38,379 nucleotides of DNA from an uncultured Collinsella sp. GTDB taxonomy: Bacteria > Actinomycetota > Coriobacteriia > Coriobacteriales > Coriobacteriaceae. Positions 25,511-33,038 of this stretch are shown here, piece after piece. A program made the position numbers and the translations under genes. Where the stretch lies: positions 1 to 38,379 of the forward strand of contig CAJLVJ010000013.1 of the NCBI GenBank assembly GCA_905210085.1, written 5' to 3'. The notes below the pieces were generated by a model. That model saw only the letters and a program-made list of their open reading frames with translations, was not told the DNA's origin and searched no databases. Positions within the stretch are counted from its first letter, which is position 1; each line of letters starts with the position of its first letter.

Positions 25511-25866
25511 CCGCGGTCTCGTCCTACATCGCCTACGCGCGGGCACTCAATAGGCTGGGTTGGACGCCGGCCGAGTTTGTGGTGGCGGAGTCGTTTGTCG
25601 TGCGTCTGCGCGGCATGCTGGGACGGCATCCGGTTGCCGCCAACGGCCTGCCGCTCGTCATGGCGTTTCCACGCTGCTCTTCGGTCCATACGTGTTTTAT
25701 GGCCTATCCCATCGACATCGCCTTCATCGATCGCGACGGCAATATCCTCGCGCGCTACGAAAACGTTCGTCCTTGGCGCATGTGCTCCTGCCTCGGCGCC
25801 TGGGCCGTACTAGAGCGTCCTTCAATCATTGTTTCGACTCCTGCTCTCCAACGCGTGCCGGCTTAA
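25507..25866 (+). CDS. DUF192 family protein at the end of the Tad operon
   Basis: GTG 25507 overlaps the upstream TGA, indicating translational coupling. The 119-residue product holds RLRGMLGRHP, LVMAFPRCSSVHTCFMAYPIDIAFIDRDGNIL and RMCSCLGAWAVLE, the DUF192 core. Many DUF192 proteins are exported; this one has no signal peptide, so it is probably cytoplasmic. Function of DUF192 is unknown. Its coupling to the Tad operon suggests a role with the pilus apparatus, which is inference only. Confidence 0.82.
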   Translation: MTAVSSYIAYARALNRLGWTPAEFVVAESFVVRLRGMLGRHPVAANGLPLVMAFPRCSSVHTCFMAYPIDIAFIDRDGNILARYENVRPWRMCSCLGAWAVLERPSIIVSTPALQRVPA

Positions 25867-25884
25867 GAATTGGCGACAGTGGAC

Positions 25885-25899
25885 TTTCGTCATACGAAA
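25885..25899. promoter_or_regulatory. Candidate operator upstream of the RHH gene
   Basis: TTTCGT-CAT-ACGAAA is a perfect 6-bp inverted repeat with a 3-base spacer, followed by TAAGAT (25905-25910), a possible -10 box. Ribbon-helix-helix antitoxins commonly bind such palindromes at their own promoters. Confidence 0.4.
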
Positions 25900-25924
25900 T
25901 TGGGTAAGATGGAGGAGAAGATGC

Positions 25925-26005
25925 ATGGATGTTGAGATCCATCCGAACGCCAAAAAACACTTGACGGAAGGGGTCGATGATGGGCAAGACGTATACGGCC
26001 GCTAA
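25925..26005 (+). pseudogene. Possible N-terminal remnant of a toxin gene
   Basis: After GAGGAGA, a 26-codon frame reads MDVEIHPNAKKHLTEGVDDG and soon stops. The opening resembles the start of small BrnT-like toxins that pair with RHH antitoxins, but only about 15 residues look family-like before the frame enters the antitoxin start. It may be a deletion remnant, or simply a short leader frame. Confidence 0.3.
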
Positions 26006-26264
26006 TGGTCAGGTTGTAACGGATGAAATGATTGACGCGTGGTGCGAGTCGTACGAGCGCGGAGAGTTTCCGGGTGGCGAACACACCGTTGGTGGGATCG
26101 TGCGTGGACGGCCCCCGCTCTCAGGTGAGGGGACGGCAACGCTGTCGGTCAAGATTCCTCTGGGAATGAAGGAGGCCATTCGTCGACGGGCGGCTGCCGA
26201 GGGGATGACGCCAAGTGAGTTTGCCCGTGCGGCTCTGAGTGAAAAACTTCTTGCTGCCGGCTGA
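25980..26264 (+). CDS. Ribbon-helix-helix antitoxin-like protein
   Basis: I choose ATG 25980 (GGAAGGGG six bases upstream) over 25977. The 94-residue product has an N-terminal acidic region (YTAANGQVVTDEMIDAWCESYERGEFPGGEH) and a C-terminal RHH-type DNA-binding part (TATLSVKIPLGMKEAIRRRAAAEGMTPSEFARAALSEKLL). Such two-part proteins usually act as antitoxins, with the N-terminus holding the toxin and the RHH region repressing the operon. No intact toxin is next to it, only the possible remnant at 25925. Confidence 0.72.
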   Translation: MGKTYTAANGQVVTDEMIDAWCESYERGEFPGGEHTVGGIVRGRPPLSGEGTATLSVKIPLGMKEAIRRRAAAEGMTPSEFARAALSEKLLAAG

Positions 26265-26327
26265 TGCCTCTGACGTGCCGATTTATAGAACCGAGGCTGT
26301 GCTCAAAAACTTTTTTAAAATTCTCGG

Positions 26328-26355
26328 TTGACCGGAACGCGTCCTTGGTTATACT
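26328..26355 (+). promoter_or_regulatory. tRNA-Phe promoter
   Basis: TTGACC (26328-26333) and TATACT (26350-26355) are spaced by 16, with an A/T tract (CAAAAACTTTTTTAAAA) just upstream. A small hairpin, GCCTTG-AAA-CAAGGC (26361-26375), sits in the short leader. Confidence 0.7.
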
Positions 26356-26387
26356 AATCAAGCCTTGAAACAAGGCACACCTCAAAT

Positions 26388-26442
<55 letters not shown>

Positions 26443-26460
<18 letters not shown>

Positions 26461-26690
26461 CCTTGAATTGACTAGGACCTCTGCAAAGGGGTCCTTTTCT
26501 TTTATGTGAGCCCTGCACGGAATCGAACCCCGTGAGGGCGCGGAGCTGAGGAAACGCGTGAGCGTTTGCCAGCGCAGCTCGCAAGGCGCGAAGCGCCGCA
26601 GCGGTCCGCACGCGCGGAGCGCGGGCGCGATTCCCTTCCCCGCCACCTTGAATTGACCAGGACCTCTGCAAAGGGGTCCTTTTCTTTTAT
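26443..26690 (+). repeat. Duplicated tRNA-Phe 3' end plus terminator, flanking a tRNA-tail module
   Basis: A 63-bp direct repeat, 26443-26505 and 26628-26690 (62 of 63 identical), runs from inside the T-loop through the acceptor strand and the terminator AGGACC..GGTCCTTTTC. Between the copies lie 122 bp (26506-26627). They contain an inverted 13-nt copy of the T-loop region, GGAATCGAACCCC (26519-26531), a hairpin AAACGC-GTGA-GCGTTT (26552-26567), and GC-rich palindromes (GGCGCGAAGCGCC; CGCGCGGAGCGCG). The arrangement resembles attachment-site duplication at a tRNA. Confidence 0.85.
26472..26500 (+). terminator. tRNA-Phe terminator (first copy)
   Basis: AGGACC pairs with GGTCCT around TCTGCAAAGG, followed by TTTCTTTT. 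The same terminator is duplicated at about 26660-26688. Confidence 0.8.
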
Positions 26691-26702
26691 CGAGGACTCT
26701 GC

Positions 26703-26933
26703 GGAAATTGCGTCCCGGAATTTGGCTTCAGAGTGGGATGCGTTTTCCGCTTTGAGGCCGCTTGGGAAAGCACGACTCGGAATCCGGCGTCAGAATGGGA
26801 CGTGCTTTCCTTTTTCGGCCTTTGGCGGAAACTGCGTCCCAGATCCCGCGCTCAGAACGGGATGCATTTTCCGGTTGAGGCCTCGAACGGAAAATGCATC
26901 CCAGTCTTTTGCGAAAAACGGGATGCGCTTTCC
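26703..26933. repeat. Four tandem 62-bp palindromic repeat units
   Basis: Left arms of the type GGAAAnTGCGTCCC start at 26703, 26765, 26827 and 26889, exactly 62 bp apart. Matching right arms of the type GGGATGCGTTTTCC lie at 26735, 26797, 26859 and 26920. Each unit can fold into a hairpin with a loop of about 18 bases. Unit 2 keeps the pairing although both arms changed (GGAAAGCACG with CGTGCTTTCC). I see no gene between 26461 and 27124. Confidence 0.85.
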
Positions 26934-27124
26934 GGCCGCCTACTTCCGGCGCATATGTACATCTCGGCGCGCCATCTCGGGCCCGCCCAGACATTCCTCC
27001 CACTTTCGCGTCACTTTGCAGACCGTTCGGTCGCCTGTCTGCATGCGCGGGTATACTCAAATCGATAGATATGTCATGCAAGAGCGATGCGGGCTTAGCC
27101 CGTATGATTCAAAAGGGGGCAGTG

Positions 27125-28186
27125 ATGGAGAGGATACTCGGCGTTAATCTCTCTGGCTGGTTTATTCCCGAGCCTTGGGTGACCCCGTCGCTATACGCGG
27201 CGACCGGTGCATCCAACGCGGCCGAGCTGCAGGAGGCCATGGGCACCGCCGCCTATAACGAGCGCATGCGCCGTCATTACGAGACGTTTGTGAGCGAGGA
27301 CGATTTCCGTCGCATGGCGCAGATCGGTCTCAATGCCGTGCGTCTGCCGGTGCCCTGGTATGCCTTTGGCTCGCAGGAGTCCGATGCGTCCTACATCTCG
27401 GTTGTCGACTACATCGACCGTGCGATTGAGTGGGCTGCCAAGTACGACATCCGCGTGCTGCTTGATCTAGCAACTGTGCCCGGTGGCCAGGGCGATTCCA
27501 ATGATTCGCCCGCCACGCCAGAGGCTGTTGCCGAGTGGCATTCGTCCACCAACGGTCGTCATGTCGCGCTCGACGTGCTCGAGCGCCTGGCCGATCGCTA
27601 CGGCGAGGCCGAGAGCCTGCTGGGCATTGAGCTGCTGGATACGCCGCAGATGAGTGTCCGCAAGAGCCTCTTCACCATGACGGATGGCATTCCGGCGCAC
27701 TACCTGCGCAACTTCTATCGCGACGCCTATGAGCTCGTCCGTTCGTATATGCCCGAGGATAAGATCGTCGTCTTCTCGTCGTCGGGGCATCCCAGCGAGT
27801 GGAAGCATTTTATGCGCGGCGCCAAGTACAAGAACGTCTACATGGACCTTCACCTGTACCATTACCGCGACGAGCATGCGCTCGACATCACGAGCCCCCG
27901 CGGGCTGACGACGGCGATTTCGCGTAACAAGCGCGAGCTTAAAGAAGCGATTTCGACTGGGTTCCCCGTGCTGGTGGGCGAATGGTCGGGCGCGGCGATC
28001 TTTGCCAACTCGTCGGTTACGCCCGAGGGCCGCAATGCCTACGAGCGCGTGTTTATCGCCAACCAGCTGGCTTCGTTTGCGCCGGCTGCCGGTTGGTTCT
28101 TCCAAACGTGGAAGACCGAGAAGCGCATTGCAGCATGGGACGCCCGCGCGGCGCTCGGTACGCTCGAACGCGGCATGATTGAATAG
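27125..28186 (+). CDS. GH5-like glycoside hydrolase (exo-beta-1,3-glucanase type) with altered acid/base motif
   Basis: ATG 27125 follows AGGGGG. The 353-residue protein starts RILGVNLSGWFIPEPWVTPSLY, typical of GH5 glucan 1,3-beta-glucosidase relatives. It continues ETFVSEDDFRRMAQIGLNAVRLPVPWYAFG, a TIM-barrel pattern. The nucleophile region VLVGEWSGA keeps its Glu at residue 286. The acid/base site, normally N-E-P after GIELL, reads D-T-P (Asp172-Thr173), so the expected catalytic Glu is missing. There is no signal peptide, so the substrate would be cytoplasmic. It may have changed activity or only bind glycans. It is followed seven bases later by rsmI. Confidence 0.8.
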   Translation: MERILGVNLSGWFIPEPWVTPSLYAATGASNAAELQEAMGTAAYNERMRRHYETFVSEDDFRRMAQIGLNAVRLPVPWYAFGSQESDASYISVVDYIDRAIEWAAKYDIRVLLDLATVPGGQGDSNDSPATPEAVAEWHSSTNGRHVALDVLERLADRYGEAESLLGIELLDTPQMSVRKSLFTMTDGIPAHYLRNFYRDAYELVRSYMPEDKIVVFSSSGHPSEWKHFMRGAKYKNVYMDLHLYHYRDEHALDITSPRGLTTAISRNKRELKEAISTGFPVLVGEWSGAAIFANSSVTPEGRNAYERVFIANQLASFAPAAGWFFQTWKTEKRIAAWDARAALGTLERGMIE

Positions 28187-28192
28187 GTTGAT

Positions 28193-29071
28193 ATGACGCA
28201 AAACAGCGCCCATACGGGCAAACTCTATGTGGTCGGCACGCCCATCGGCAACCTGGGCGACCTGTCCCCGCGCGTTGGCGAGGCCTTTGCCGCTGCCGAT
28301 GCCATCTGCTGCGAAGACACGCGTGTGACGTCAAAGCTGCTGATGCACCTGGGCATTTCCAAGCCGCTTGTCCGCTGCGACGAGAATGTGATCGCCAGCC
28401 GCGCCGCCGGCCTGGTCGACCGTCTGCTGGCGGGGGAGACCCTCGCCTTTGCCTCGGACGCCGGCATGCCGAGCGTGTCCGATCCCGGCCAGGCGCTGGT
28501 CGAGGCGGCGCGTGAGGCCGATGTGCCCGTCGAAGTTATTCCCGGGCCCTCTGCTTGCGTCACGGCGCTCGTTTCGTCCGGCATTCCCTGCGAGCATTTT
28601 TTCTTCGAGGGCTTTTTGGGCCGAAAGCACGGCGACCGCGTGCGCCGCTTGCAGCGCCTTGCCGTGGTGCCCGGCGCGCTCATCTTCTACGAGTCTCCAC
28701 ATCGCATCGTGGCGACGCTCGAGGCTGTGGCAGAGGTTTTTCCCCAGCGTGAGGTTGCCGTCTGCCGCGAACTCACCAAGTTGCACGAGGAGGTCTTGCG
28801 CGGACCCGCTGCCCAGCTTGCCGAGGAGCTGCGTGCCCGCGGCGAGGTAAAGGGCGAGATTGCGCTGGTCATCGCGCCGCCGAGCGAGGATGAGGAGGCC
28901 GGTATCATGCCGGTTGGCGCCGCGGCGGCGGATCCCGACGAGGCCCTGCGCGAGGATATCCGCGTCGCGCTCGAGGAGGGGGAGCCCGCCTCTGCGGTGG
29001 CCAAGCGCCTGTCTCAGAAGTATTCGCGCCGCAAGCGCGATGTCTATGCCATGGTGCTCGATATGCAATAG
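28193..29071 (+). CDS. rsmI: 16S rRNA (cytidine-1402 2'-O) methyltransferase RsmI
   Basis: The 292-residue protein begins KLYVVGTPIGNLGDLSPR and contains ICCEDTRVTSKLL, ASDAGMPSVSDPG and VIPGPSACVTALVSSG, the conserved tetrapyrrole-methylase-fold motifs of RsmI. It methylates the ribose of C1402 in the 30S decoding centre using S-adenosylmethionine. The C-terminal helical domain ends with SRRKRDVYAMVLDMQ. It lies between the GH5-like gene and metG in one direction. Confidence 0.94.
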   Translation: MTQNSAHTGKLYVVGTPIGNLGDLSPRVGEAFAAADAICCEDTRVTSKLLMHLGISKPLVRCDENVIASRAAGLVDRLLAGETLAFASDAGMPSVSDPGQALVEAAREADVPVEVIPGPSACVTALVSSGIPCEHFFFEGFLGRKHGDRVRRLQRLAVVPGALIFYESPHRIVATLEAVAEVFPQREVAVCRELTKLHEEVLRGPAAQLAEELRARGEVKGEIALVIAPPSEDEEAGIMPVGAAAADPDEALREDIRVALEEGEPASAVAKRLSQKYSRRKRDVYAMVLDMQ

Positions 29072-29140
29072 ATGGAGGATATCCAGCCCTTGCGTTAGAA
29101 TCATCCCCTGTATGCAACGTTTTTCTGGAGGACAGACCCC

Positions 29141-30742
29141 ATGGATCAAACCAAGCCTTCGTTCTTTATCACGACGCCCATCTACTACGTCAACGCCGAT
29201 CCGCATCTGGGCACGGCTTATTCCACCATCATCGCCGACGTCCAGGCTCGCTATCGTCGCTCAGCCGGCTATAACGTCAAGTTCCTGACTGGCATGGACG
29301 AGCACGGCGAGAAGGTCGCCGAGGCTGCAGCCAAGCACAACATGACGCCGCAGGAGTGGACCGACAGCCAGGCTCCGCACTTCAAGGAGCTTTGGAGCAA
29401 GCTCGAGATCTCCAACGACGACTTCATTCGTACCACCGAGCCGCGCCAGCATCATGCCGTGCAGTACCTGTGGGAACGCATGAAGGAGTCCGGTTACCTG
29501 TATAAGGGCAGCTACGACGGCTGGTATTGCGTGCCTGATGAGACCTACTTCACCGATACACAGGTCCAGAAGGGCGACGAGGAGTACGGCAGCGTCGGCC
29601 AGCACCTGTGCCCCGACTGCCACCGTCCGCTTGAGCGCGTGCAGGAGGAGTCCTACTTCTTTAAGCTTTCCGCCTTCCAGGACAAGCTGCTCAAGCTTTA
29701 CGACGAGCACCCCGACTTTGTCGAGCCTGCGTTCCGCATGAACGAGGTTCGCAGCTTTGTCGAGGGCGGCCTTAACGACCTATCCGTGAGCCGCACGAGC
29801 TTTGACTGGGGCATTCAGGTCCCGTTTGACGAGGGCCACGTGACGTATGTGTGGTTCGATGCACTGCTCAACTATATGACGGCCGTCGGCTACGGTGTCG
29901 ACACCGACGAGGCGCGTGCCGAGCTGGCCTATCGCTGGCCCGCGCAGTTCCACATCGTGGGTAAGGACATCATCCGCTTCCACTGCGTCATTTGGCCCGC
30001 CATGCTCATGGCCATCGGCGAGGCCCTGCCCGAGCACGTCTTTGCCCACGGCTTCCTGACCGTGCGCAATGCCGAGACCGGCAAGGCCGAGAAGATGTCC
30101 AAGAGCCGCGGCAACGCCATCGCTCCGCAGGACGTTATCGACATGCTGGGCGTCGAGGGCTATCGCTACTACTTCATGACCGACGTCGTTCCCGGTACCG
30201 ACGGCGCCATCAGCTTCGATCGCATGGAGCAGGTCTACAACGCCGACCTGGCCAACAGCTGGGGCAATCTGATTTCGCGTTCGCTCAACATGAGCGCAAA
30301 GTACTTTGACGGCTGCGCCCCGGCTAAACCGGCGTCTGCCGACGCGTTCGACAACCCGCTGGCAAAGATTGCCGATGGTCTGGTCGAGCGCTACATGACC
30401 AAGATGGACGTGCTCGATTACGGTGGAGCTAAGGACGAGGTCATGGAGCTCATCCACGCCGCCAACCACTACATCGAGGACTCCGAGCCCTGGGCGCTTG
30501 CCAAGGACGAGGCCAAGGCTGACGAACTGGCATTTGTGATCTACAACCTGCTCGAGGCCATCCGCATTGCTGCTCACCTGCTGATGCCGCTCATGCCCCA
30601 GACTTCTGTCGAGGCTCTGCGCCGTCTGTCCTGTGAGGGCGAGGCCGCGAGCGACGACCTCAAGGGCATTTGCACTTGGGGCCTGCTTGCCGGCGGTCAG
30701 CCCGTCGAGAAGGGCGATCCGCTGTTCCCGCGTCTGGCGTAG
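29141..30742 (+). CDS. metG: Methionyl-tRNA synthetase
   Basis: ATG 29141 follows CTGGAGGA. The 533-residue enzyme has the class I signature PIYYVNADPHLGTAY and KMSKSRG, and the connective peptide WYCVPDETYFTDTQVQ..CPDCHRPLERVQEESYFF. Its first zinc-knuckle pair reads C-x2-D, so at most one full CxxC is present. It lacks the C-terminal tRNA-binding (EMAP-like) domain, so it belongs to the short form. It charges tRNA-Met and initiator tRNA. Confidence 0.96.
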   Translation: MDQTKPSFFITTPIYYVNADPHLGTAYSTIIADVQARYRRSAGYNVKFLTGMDEHGEKVAEAAAKHNMTPQEWTDSQAPHFKELWSKLEISNDDFIRTTEPRQHHAVQYLWERMKESGYLYKGSYDGWYCVPDETYFTDTQVQKGDEEYGSVGQHLCPDCHRPLERVQEESYFFKLSAFQDKLLKLYDEHPDFVEPAFRMNEVRSFVEGGLNDLSVSRTSFDWGIQVPFDEGHVTYVWFDALLNYMTAVGYGVDTDEARAELAYRWPAQFHIVGKDIIRFHCVIWPAMLMAIGEALPEHVFAHGFLTVRNAETGKAEKMSKSRGNAIAPQDVIDMLGVEGYRYYFMTDVVPGTDGAISFDRMEQVYNADLANSWGNLISRSLNMSAKYFDGCAPAKPASADAFDNPLAKIADGLVERYMTKMDVLDYGGAKDEVMELIHAANHYIEDSEPWALAKDEAKADELAFVIYNLLEAIRIAAHLLMPLMPQTSVEALRRLSCEGEAASDDLKGICTWGLLAGGQPVEKGDPLFPRLA

Positions 30743-30784
30743 AGACCGCGCGAGCGCCATATCGGCAATTTGCTGTTTGGATGT

Positions 30785-30820
30785 AAGGGCATGGCCGCAA
30801 CGGTCCATGCCCTTTCGTTT
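30785..30820 (+). terminator. Rho-independent terminator of metG
   Basis: AAGGGCATGG pairs perfectly with CCATGCCCTT around CCGCAACGGT and is followed by TCGTTT. It lies about 40 bases past the metG stop. Confidence 0.85.
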
Positions 30821-30852
30821 CAAGACGCCGCCATCATGCTAAGGAGGCAACC

Positions 30853-31713
30853 ATGACAACTTCGCCTTTGGCAAACCCCACGGCAACTAGGGAGCTGCTG
30901 GAGGAGTTTGGCCTTGCGACCAAGCATCGCCTGGGCCAAAACTTTCTAATCGACAACCATGTGATCGAGCGTATCTGCGAGCTTGCCGAGCTTGCAGGTG
31001 ACGAGCGCGTACTCGAGGTGGGTCCGGGTTGCGGTACTTTGACGCTTGCACTGCTGCAGGAAGCGGCGTGCGTCACGTCGATCGAGGCCGACCCCGAGCT
31101 CGAGCCGGTGCTCGACGCCCACGCCGCCGACTATGCCAACTTCCGCTTTATCATGGGCGACGCGCTCAAAGTGACGCCGGAGCAGATTGAGCAGGCCGCC
31201 GGTGGTGAACCCACGGTGTTTGTCGCGAATCTGCCCTATAACGTGGCAGCGACGATCATCCTTCAGTTCTTCCAGATGATGCCCGCGCTTAAGCGCGCTG
31301 TCGTCATGGTGCAAAAGGAGGTTGCCGATCGCATTGCCGCAGTGCCGGGCAACAAGACCTATGGCGGCTATACGGCAAAGCTCGGCCTGTATGCGCAGGT
31401 GACGGGTCGCTTTGAGGTGCCGCCGCGTTGCTTTATGCCGGCGCCGCATGTGGATTCTGCCGTAGTGCGCATCGATCGCGTTGACGGCGTGGTACCCGAG
31501 GGCATCGACCGCGAGTTTGTGGCCCGCGTGATCGACGCTGCATTTGCTCAGCGTCGCAAGACGATCCGCAATTCCATGAGCGCCAACGGTTTTGCCAAGG
31601 ACGCGCTCGACGCCGCCTTTGAGGCTTGCGGTATCGCACCTACCACGCGCGCCGAGACGCTCGACGTTGCCGCCTTTGTCCGCTTGGCTCAGGAGCTTTC
31701 CCATGACGCCTAA
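30853..31713 (+). CDS. rsmA: 16S rRNA (adenine-1518/1519 N6) dimethyltransferase RsmA
   Basis: ATG 30853 follows AAGGAGG. The 286-residue protein has KHRLGQNFLIDN, the SAM-binding motif VLEVGPGCGTLTLALLQ, the catalytic-site motif VANLPYNVAATIILQFF, and FMPAPHVDSAVVRID. It dimethylates two adjacent adenines near the 3' end of 16S rRNA (KsgA activity). It overlaps the downstream TatD-family gene by 11 bases. Confidence 0.96.
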   Translation: MTTSPLANPTATRELLEEFGLATKHRLGQNFLIDNHVIERICELAELAGDERVLEVGPGCGTLTLALLQEAACVTSIEADPELEPVLDAHAADYANFRFIMGDALKVTPEQIEQAAGGEPTVFVANLPYNVAATIILQFFQMMPALKRAVVMVQKEVADRIAAVPGNKTYGGYTAKLGLYAQVTGRFEVPPRCFMPAPHVDSAVVRIDRVDGVVPEGIDREFVARVIDAAFAQRRKTIRNSMSANGFAKDALDAAFEACGIAPTTRAETLDVAAFVRLAQELSHDA

Positions 31714-32620
31714 TGTCGAACGCGTGACGTTTACCAAAAAGAAGAAAACGGTGGCCTGCCCGGTGCCGCTGGCGCCGCTTGCCGATACGCATGCACACCT
31801 GCTCTCATTTTGGAGCAAGGAAGTGTCCGAGACGCTCGTGCGCGCCAAAGCCGCGGGCGTCGACCTGTTGGTGACGATGTTCGACCCCATCGCTGACAAA
31901 CGCAGCGTGACGGACTATAGCGACTGGCTCGTGCGCGAGATCCTGCCGATGCGGGATATCCCGCAGATCAAGTATCTCGTCGGTGTGCACCCCTATGGCG
32001 CGCCGGATTATACCGACGAAATTCACGCACAGGTCATTGCCTCGCTCGATGACTCTTTGTGCGTCGGTATCGGCGAGATCGGTCTGGACTACCACATGGA
32101 TTACGACGACGATATTGCGCCGGCGCCCCACGACGTGCAGATCGACTGTATGGCGCGCCAACTCGAGGTCGCCGTACGCCGCAATGTGCCGGTAGAGCTG
32201 CATCTGCGTCATGAGGATACGGACGAGGAGCGCACCTCGCATGTGGACGCCTACAACGTGTTGCGCGAGGTCGGCGTGCCCCAGGCCGGTTGCGTACTGC
32301 ACTGCTTTGGCGAGGACCGAGCCACGATGGAGCGCTTTGTGGATTTGGGTTGTTACATCGCCTATGGCGGCGCGGCTACCTTTAAGCGCAACGACGACGT
32401 GCGCGAGGCATTTGCGGCGACCCCGCTCGACCGTATTTTGTTCGAGACGGATTGTCCCTATATGGCGCCGGAGCCCATTCGCGGTCTTGAATGCGAGCCT
32501 GCAATGATTTCCATCACAGCAAACGCGCTGGTCAACGACCGCGTCGATCGTACCGGCGAGGACGCTGAAGCAGTTGCTCGAGCCGCCTGGGAAAATGCCT
32601 GCAAACTTTTTCAAAAATAG
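31703..32620 (+). CDS. TatD family metal-dependent hydrolase
   Basis: ATG 31703 lies inside the rsmA end. The 305-residue protein has the TatD metal ligands in order: DTHAHL, GEIGLDYH, ELHLRH, GCVLHCF and FETDCPYMAPEP. TatD proteins are metal-dependent DNases or deacylases. An insertion of acidic residues after GLDYH (MDYDDDIAPAPHD) is a little longer than usual, and a basic N-terminal extension (TKKKKTV) precedes the barrel. Coupling to rsmA is common in Gram-positive bacteria. Confidence 0.9.
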   Translation: MTPNVERVTFTKKKKTVACPVPLAPLADTHAHLLSFWSKEVSETLVRAKAAGVDLLVTMFDPIADKRSVTDYSDWLVREILPMRDIPQIKYLVGVHPYGAPDYTDEIHAQVIASLDDSLCVGIGEIGLDYHMDYDDDIAPAPHDVQIDCMARQLEVAVRRNVPVELHLRHEDTDEERTSHVDAYNVLREVGVPQAGCVLHCFGEDRATMERFVDLGCYIAYGGAATFKRNDDVREAFAATPLDRILFETDCPYMAPEPIRGLECEPAMISITANALVNDRVDRTGEDAEAVARAAWENACKLFQK

Positions 32621-32623
32621 TTC

Positions 32624-32652
32624 TTGCGTTCGCGGTGGCGCTCCGTTATTCT
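32624..32652 (+). promoter_or_regulatory. tRNA-Leu promoter
   Basis: TTGCGT (32624-32629) and TATTCT (32647-32652) are spaced by 17. An A/T tract (CAAACTTTTTCAAAAATAG) precedes it, similar to the one before the tRNA-Phe promoter. Confidence 0.65.
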
Positions 32653-32663
32653 AATTCCTGCAC

Positions 32664-32750
32664 GCGGGCGTGGCGGAATTGGCAGACGCGTACGGTTCAG
32701 GTCCGTATGGGGGCAACCCCATGAAGGTTCAAGTCCTTTCGCCCGCACCA
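32664..32750 (+). tRNA. tRNA-Leu (CAG)
   Basis: Class II tRNA with long variable arm. The acceptor GCGGGCG pairs with CGCCCGC, the anticodon stem is TACGG/CCGTA with loop TTCAGGT (anticodon CAG), the variable arm is TGGGGGCAACCCCA, and the T-loop is TTCAAGT. CCA is encoded. Confidence 0.96.
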
Positions 32751-32981
32751 TTAAATGAAAGAGCTCCCAGCAATGGGAGCTTTTTTGTTATGGGCCCATC
32801 GCAGGGACTTGAACCTGCGAAGGAGCGAGCGTAAAGAAAACGCGGAGCGTTTTTAGCGAGCTGGCGAGGGCGCCAGCAGGCGGCCGAAGCCGGTGCGGAT
32901 CCGCGAAGCGGATACGCGGACGTCCTTTCGCCCGCACCATTAAATGAAAGAGCTCCCAGCAATGGGGGCTTTTTTGATATG
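32733..32981 (+). repeat. Duplicated tRNA-Leu 3' end plus terminator, flanking a tRNA-tail module
   Basis: A 60-bp direct repeat, 32733-32792 and 32922-32981 (58 of 60 identical), covers the T-loop edge, acceptor strand, CCA and terminator. The 129 bp between them (32793-32921) carry an inverted 12-nt copy of the T-loop region, GGACTTGAACCT (32805-32816). They also hold the hairpin AAAACGC-GGA-GCGTTTT (32837-32853) and GCCGGTGCGGAT. The whole layout copies that at tRNA-Phe. I see no gene in 32751-33038. Confidence 0.88.
32760..32787 (+). terminator. tRNA-Leu terminator (first copy)
   Basis: AGAGCTCCCA pairs with TGGGAGCT around GCAA and is followed by six T. The second copy at about 32949-32976 has one G-U change in the stem. 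Confidence 0.85.
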
Positions 32982-33038
32982 CACGATCTACTTGGACGGG
33001 TATCCTAATGCCAACGTGTGCCTATCAGAGGAGAGACC

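Noticed and set aside
26703..26933. The 62-bp array as a CRISPR
   Set aside because: The repeated part is a palindrome with diverged arms, the intervening parts are also partly conserved, there are only four units and no cas genes.
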